Source of the DNA: Candidatus Falkowbacteria bacterium HGW-Falkowbacteria-2
GTDB taxonomy: Bacteria; Patescibacteriota; Patescibacteriia; Patescibacteriales; UBA12465
Length of the DNA stretch: 8,230 nt
Reading direction: 5' to 3'
NCBI GenBank assembly: GCA_002841655.1
Contig: PHAH01000029.1
Coordinates: 1-8,230 of the forward strand
Shown here: positions 6,343 to 8,230 of the stretch, one piece after another
How positions within the stretch are numbered: the stretch's first letter is position 1
Layout: each line of letters opens with the position of its first letter
Translations under genes and position numbers: made by a program
The notes under the pieces: generated by a model
Databases searched by the model: none
What the model saw: the letters and a program-made list of their open reading frames with translations, nothing else
What the model was told of the DNA's origin: nothing

Positions 6343-7533
6343 TTAGATTATTTCTTTTAGAAGAGGGTAATTTTGCGATCTCTTATAAAGTTTAGAGACA
6401 ATTTCCTTTCCGGCAAGACCAATCATTTTTCTCATTGCTTCGTTCTCAAGTAACTCTATGATTTTTTTGGCTGACTGCATAGGCTGGGTGTAATCCATAA
6501 ACACTACGTTTTCATTTTCCTTCACTCCTTCTATTCCCGCGGCGTTATTGGCAGTCGATACAACCGGGAGGCCGATAGACATGGCGAGAAGAGACTTCGT
6601 AGGCACGCCTGCCCCGAAGTCAGCCGGACTAATAAATATAGCCTGCTCTGCTAGAAGTGTGTAGGGATCATCAACAAAACCCATGGGTATGCATGTCGGG
6701 TTATGTGAAAATATTTCTTTTGACTGCCTGCCAATTATCACTAATTTCGTCTCAGGTTTTTCCTTAGTGATTAAAGGAAGAATTTCTAAGCAAAAACGCT
6801 CTAATCCTTGTCTGTTGGGTGGGTAAAGCAGATTGCCGATAAAAACTAGGTTATTTGTCTTAGGTAAATAATTGTATGAAAATAGGCGATCATCAATGCC
6901 GTGCCTTATCACCTTTATATCTTTTGTATTGGTTTGTCCCACTTTTGACAAGATGTGAGCCCTATCCCTTTCCGAAACTATTGAGGCGCTGTCGACCAGT
7001 GATAGAACCTTTGTTTCATAATTGCCAATACGACTTGATTCTATTTTATATATACATCTCCACATTCCTCTAGCTTTTTTGGAGGCGTCTGCATAATTTA
7101 GGGAGATAGCATCATTGAAGAAAACCAATATCTTACTCTGACAAACTGAACTTTTTTTAAGGAGGTTAATATATTCTCCGAACCGGATGGTGTGGAAGCA
7201 AATCGAGTGGAACTGATTGCACTGACTCTCAAGCTGACGATAGGCCTGTTTATTCCAGAAATAAGCAGCTTGCAGTGGCTTCTTGGAAAAAAGTGAAATA
7301 GCCGCGTTAGCGTAGCTGAAAATTTTGCTTATACGGTAATTTGTTACCGATTTAACTCCAAGTGAGCGAAGCTTTGCTTCTTGTTCAGCGGAGAGGTTCT
7401 CGTTGCCAATTATAAAAATAGAAACATCAAAATCTTTAGTGAGATCTTCGATTTCGTTTAAGATTCTCTCCCTTGTCCCGTCGACGGCTGGGTAGGGAGG
7501 TCGCGTTAGTACTAGAAGAATGGAGTCTTTCAT
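6343..7533 (-). CDS. Glycosyltransferase family 4 (GT-B fold) with altered EX7E motif
   Basis: 396 residues from the ATG at 7533. GT-B glycosyltransferases move a sugar from a nucleotide donor to a growing glycan at the inner face of the membrane. The N-terminal acceptor domain begins ILLVLTRPPYPAVDGTRERI (5-24), as in the exopolysaccharide-associated subgroup with a YPP.DKG-like start. The C-terminal donor domain shows VIRHGID (208-214), FIGNLLYPPNRQGLERF (231-247), KLVIIGRQ (263-270), then FGAGVPTKSLLAMSIGLPVV (306-325) and AAGIEGV (331-337). Where relatives have KxLEAMA, this has KSLLAMS: the second Glu of EX7E, which contacts the donor, is Leu316. I chose 7533 rather than the in-frame ATG at 7557 because it gives the usual family start and an ATGA overlap with the upstream gene, implying translational coupling. 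There is no SD. Donor and acceptor are unknown. Confidence 0.9.
   Translation of the reverse strand: MKDSILLVLTRPPYPAVDGTRERILNEIEDLTKDFDVSIFIIGNENLSAEQEAKLRSLGVKSVTNYRISKIFSYANAAISLFSKKPLQAAYFWNKQAYRQLESQCNQFHSICFHTIRFGEYINLLKKSSVCQSKILVFFNDAISLNYADASKKARGMWRCIYKIESSRIGNYETKVLSLVDSASIVSERDRAHILSKVGQTNTKDIKVIRHGIDDRLFSYNYLPKTNNLVFIGNLLYPPNRQGLERFCLEILPLITKEKPETKLVIIGRQSKEIFSHNPTCIPMGFVDDPYTLLAEQAIFISPADFGAGVPTKSLLAMSIGLPVVSTANNAAGIEGVKENENVVFMDYTQPMQSAKKIIELLENEAMRKMIGLAGKEIVSKLYKRSQNYPLLKEII
7530..7533 (-). promoter_or_regulatory. ATGA stop/start overlap of the two glycosyltransferase genes
   Basis: On the minus strand the bases read ATGA: ATG starts the GT4 gene and TGA ends the GT2 gene. 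Such overlaps usually mean one mRNA and coupled translation, which would make up for the missing SD before the GT4 start. Confidence 0.85.
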
Positions 7534-8230
7534 AGTTTTATTGTGATTGCACGCCATCCGCCATGAAGCCAGGCAAGAATATTCTTTGCCGAATTTCCTC
7601 CTTTAATTATTTGGTAGAATCGAAAGGGCGTATAGAGGAAAATGAAAAGGAGAATGGCGTATGGTAGGTGTAGAGGAAAATGTTTTCTTGTTAAAAGAAT
7701 ATAACTGAAGGCGAGGTTATCCAGAACAAAACTATTAGTTCGACTTTCTGCCGCTCTTTTTATGTTGTGATACGCTTTTGCTGCCTTAACGTATTTTACG
7801 GGGATATTGTTCTTTGTGGCTCTTAGAGAAAGATCAAGATCTTCGCCATAAAAGTAGAATGCCTCGTCAAACCCTCCTAATTTCCTGATTGCTGATTTAG
7901 GTAAAAGCATGACACAGCCCGAAAGAAAATCCACGGAGGCTGTGCTTGTGTCCGATAGGGTCTTGTTCTTATCTGGAACAACAATGTTCATTTTTAAACG
8001 CGAGAATCTTCCCCCTCCTTGCCAAATTATGTCCGGCTCACCTTTGTAGTATATAGCTGGTCCAGTGATAGCTTCATTTTGGGATTCATTAATTAACTCT
8101 GAACAGCAGTTTTCTTCTAATTCAGCATCATTGTTAACTAAAAGAAAATAATCACTTTCTTCAAAACTTGTTCGTATTCCTTGATTAACCCCTTTAGAAA
8201 AACCGAGATTATTTTCATTGTATATATACT
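7530..8230 (-). CDS. Glycosyltransferase family 2 (rhamnosyltransferase-like), C-terminal 232 residues; 5' end outside window
   Basis: Partial: the frame stays open from the stop at 7530 to the right edge, so the ATG at 7991 is internal. Counting from the first whole codon at 8228, NNLGFSKGVNQGI (6-18) and DYFLLVNNDAELEEN (26-40) are the donor-binding region with the DXD-like motif Asp34-Ala-Glu36. DFLSGCVMLLPKSAIRKLGG (100-119) and FDEAFYFYGEDLDLSLRA (120-137) hold the EDxDLxxR-type motif near the catalytic site. A hydrophobic stretch around 185-205 and a basic tail suggest membrane association. These GT-A inverting enzymes add a sugar, often rhamnose, to lipid-linked or cell-wall glycans. 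It is the first of two overlapping genes on this strand (ATGA with the GT4 gene) and probably shares a role with the flippase. Parts of it near the right edge are AT-rich: about 30% G+C over 8101-8220, counted by eye, against 50% over 4621-4680 in typA. Confidence 0.93.
   Translation of the reverse strand, partial: YIYNENNLGFSKGVNQGIRTSFEESDYFLLVNNDAELEENCCSELINESQNEAITGPAIYYKGEPDIIWQGGGRFSRLKMNIVVPDKNKTLSDTSTASVDFLSGCVMLLPKSAIRKLGGFDEAFYFYGEDLDLSLRATKNNIPVKYVKAAKAYHNIKRAAESRTNSFVLDNLAFSYILLTRKHFPLHLPYAILLFIFLYTPFRFYQIIKGGNSAKNILAWLHGGWRAITIKL

Noticed and set aside
7520..7533. TGA read as glycine (alternative genetic code) at the GT2 end
   Set aside because: Reading on gives only six more residues before TAG, and the TGA lies in a normal ATGA overlap.
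7531..7557. ATG at 7557 as the GT4 start
   Set aside because: It adds eight residues not typical of the family; the ATG at 7533 gives a normal start and an ATGA overlap.
7989..8020. AAGGAGG (minus strand, 8020-8014) upstream of the ATG at 7991 as a ribosome binding site
   Set aside because: It is more than 20 bases from the ATG and codes for Gly-rich residues inside an open GT2 frame that continues upstream with conserved motifs.

Overview
The window reads as ordinary bacterial chromosome using the standard stop codons; TGA, TAG and TAA each end a gene here. It carries five protein genes, two of them cut by the window edges. Gene spacing is tight (about 45 to 105 bases) and no tRNA, rRNA, CRISPR or insertion sequence was seen. 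None of the four visible translation starts has a clear Shine-Dalgarno sequence, and some -10 boxes sit only a few bases before the ATG. Compact layout, a large unclassified envelope protein and non-SD starts would suit a candidate-phyla-type bacterium (Patescibacteria/CPR), but this is inference; the sequence alone does not fix the lineage.

Plus strand, left to right. (1) The C-terminal half of a family 3 glycoside hydrolase (1-761), carrying the acid/base glutamate region but ending earlier than plant-type relatives. (2) A 62-base AT-rich spacer with four TATAAT boxes. (3) A 731-residue protein (824-3019) that I read as a cytoplasmic N-terminal tail, a hydrophobic export or anchor segment, an OmpA-like peptidoglycan-binding domain, a degenerate von Willebrand A domain and a helical C-terminus. 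This is the least ordinary gene in the window. (4) A strong promoter followed at once by a terminator-like hairpin, then typA/bipA (3122-4918), a ribosome-associated GTPase, closed by a clear intrinsic terminator. (5) A Wzx-like lipid-linked oligosaccharide flippase (5011-6297) with a -10 box so close to its ATG that the mRNA may be almost leaderless.

Minus strand, right to left. A family 2 glycosyltransferase enters from the right edge (8230-7530) and overlaps a family 4 glycosyltransferase (7533-6343) by four bases (ATGA). The flippase and this pair converge on one symmetrical terminator at 6315-6340.

Together the right half is part of a surface glycan locus: two glycosyltransferases would build a lipid-linked glycan on the inner face of the membrane and the flippase would move it across. 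The 731-residue protein is probably also an envelope component, holding peptidoglycan through its OmpA-like part. TypA is a housekeeping gene lying between them, with no sign that it takes part in the glycan pathway.
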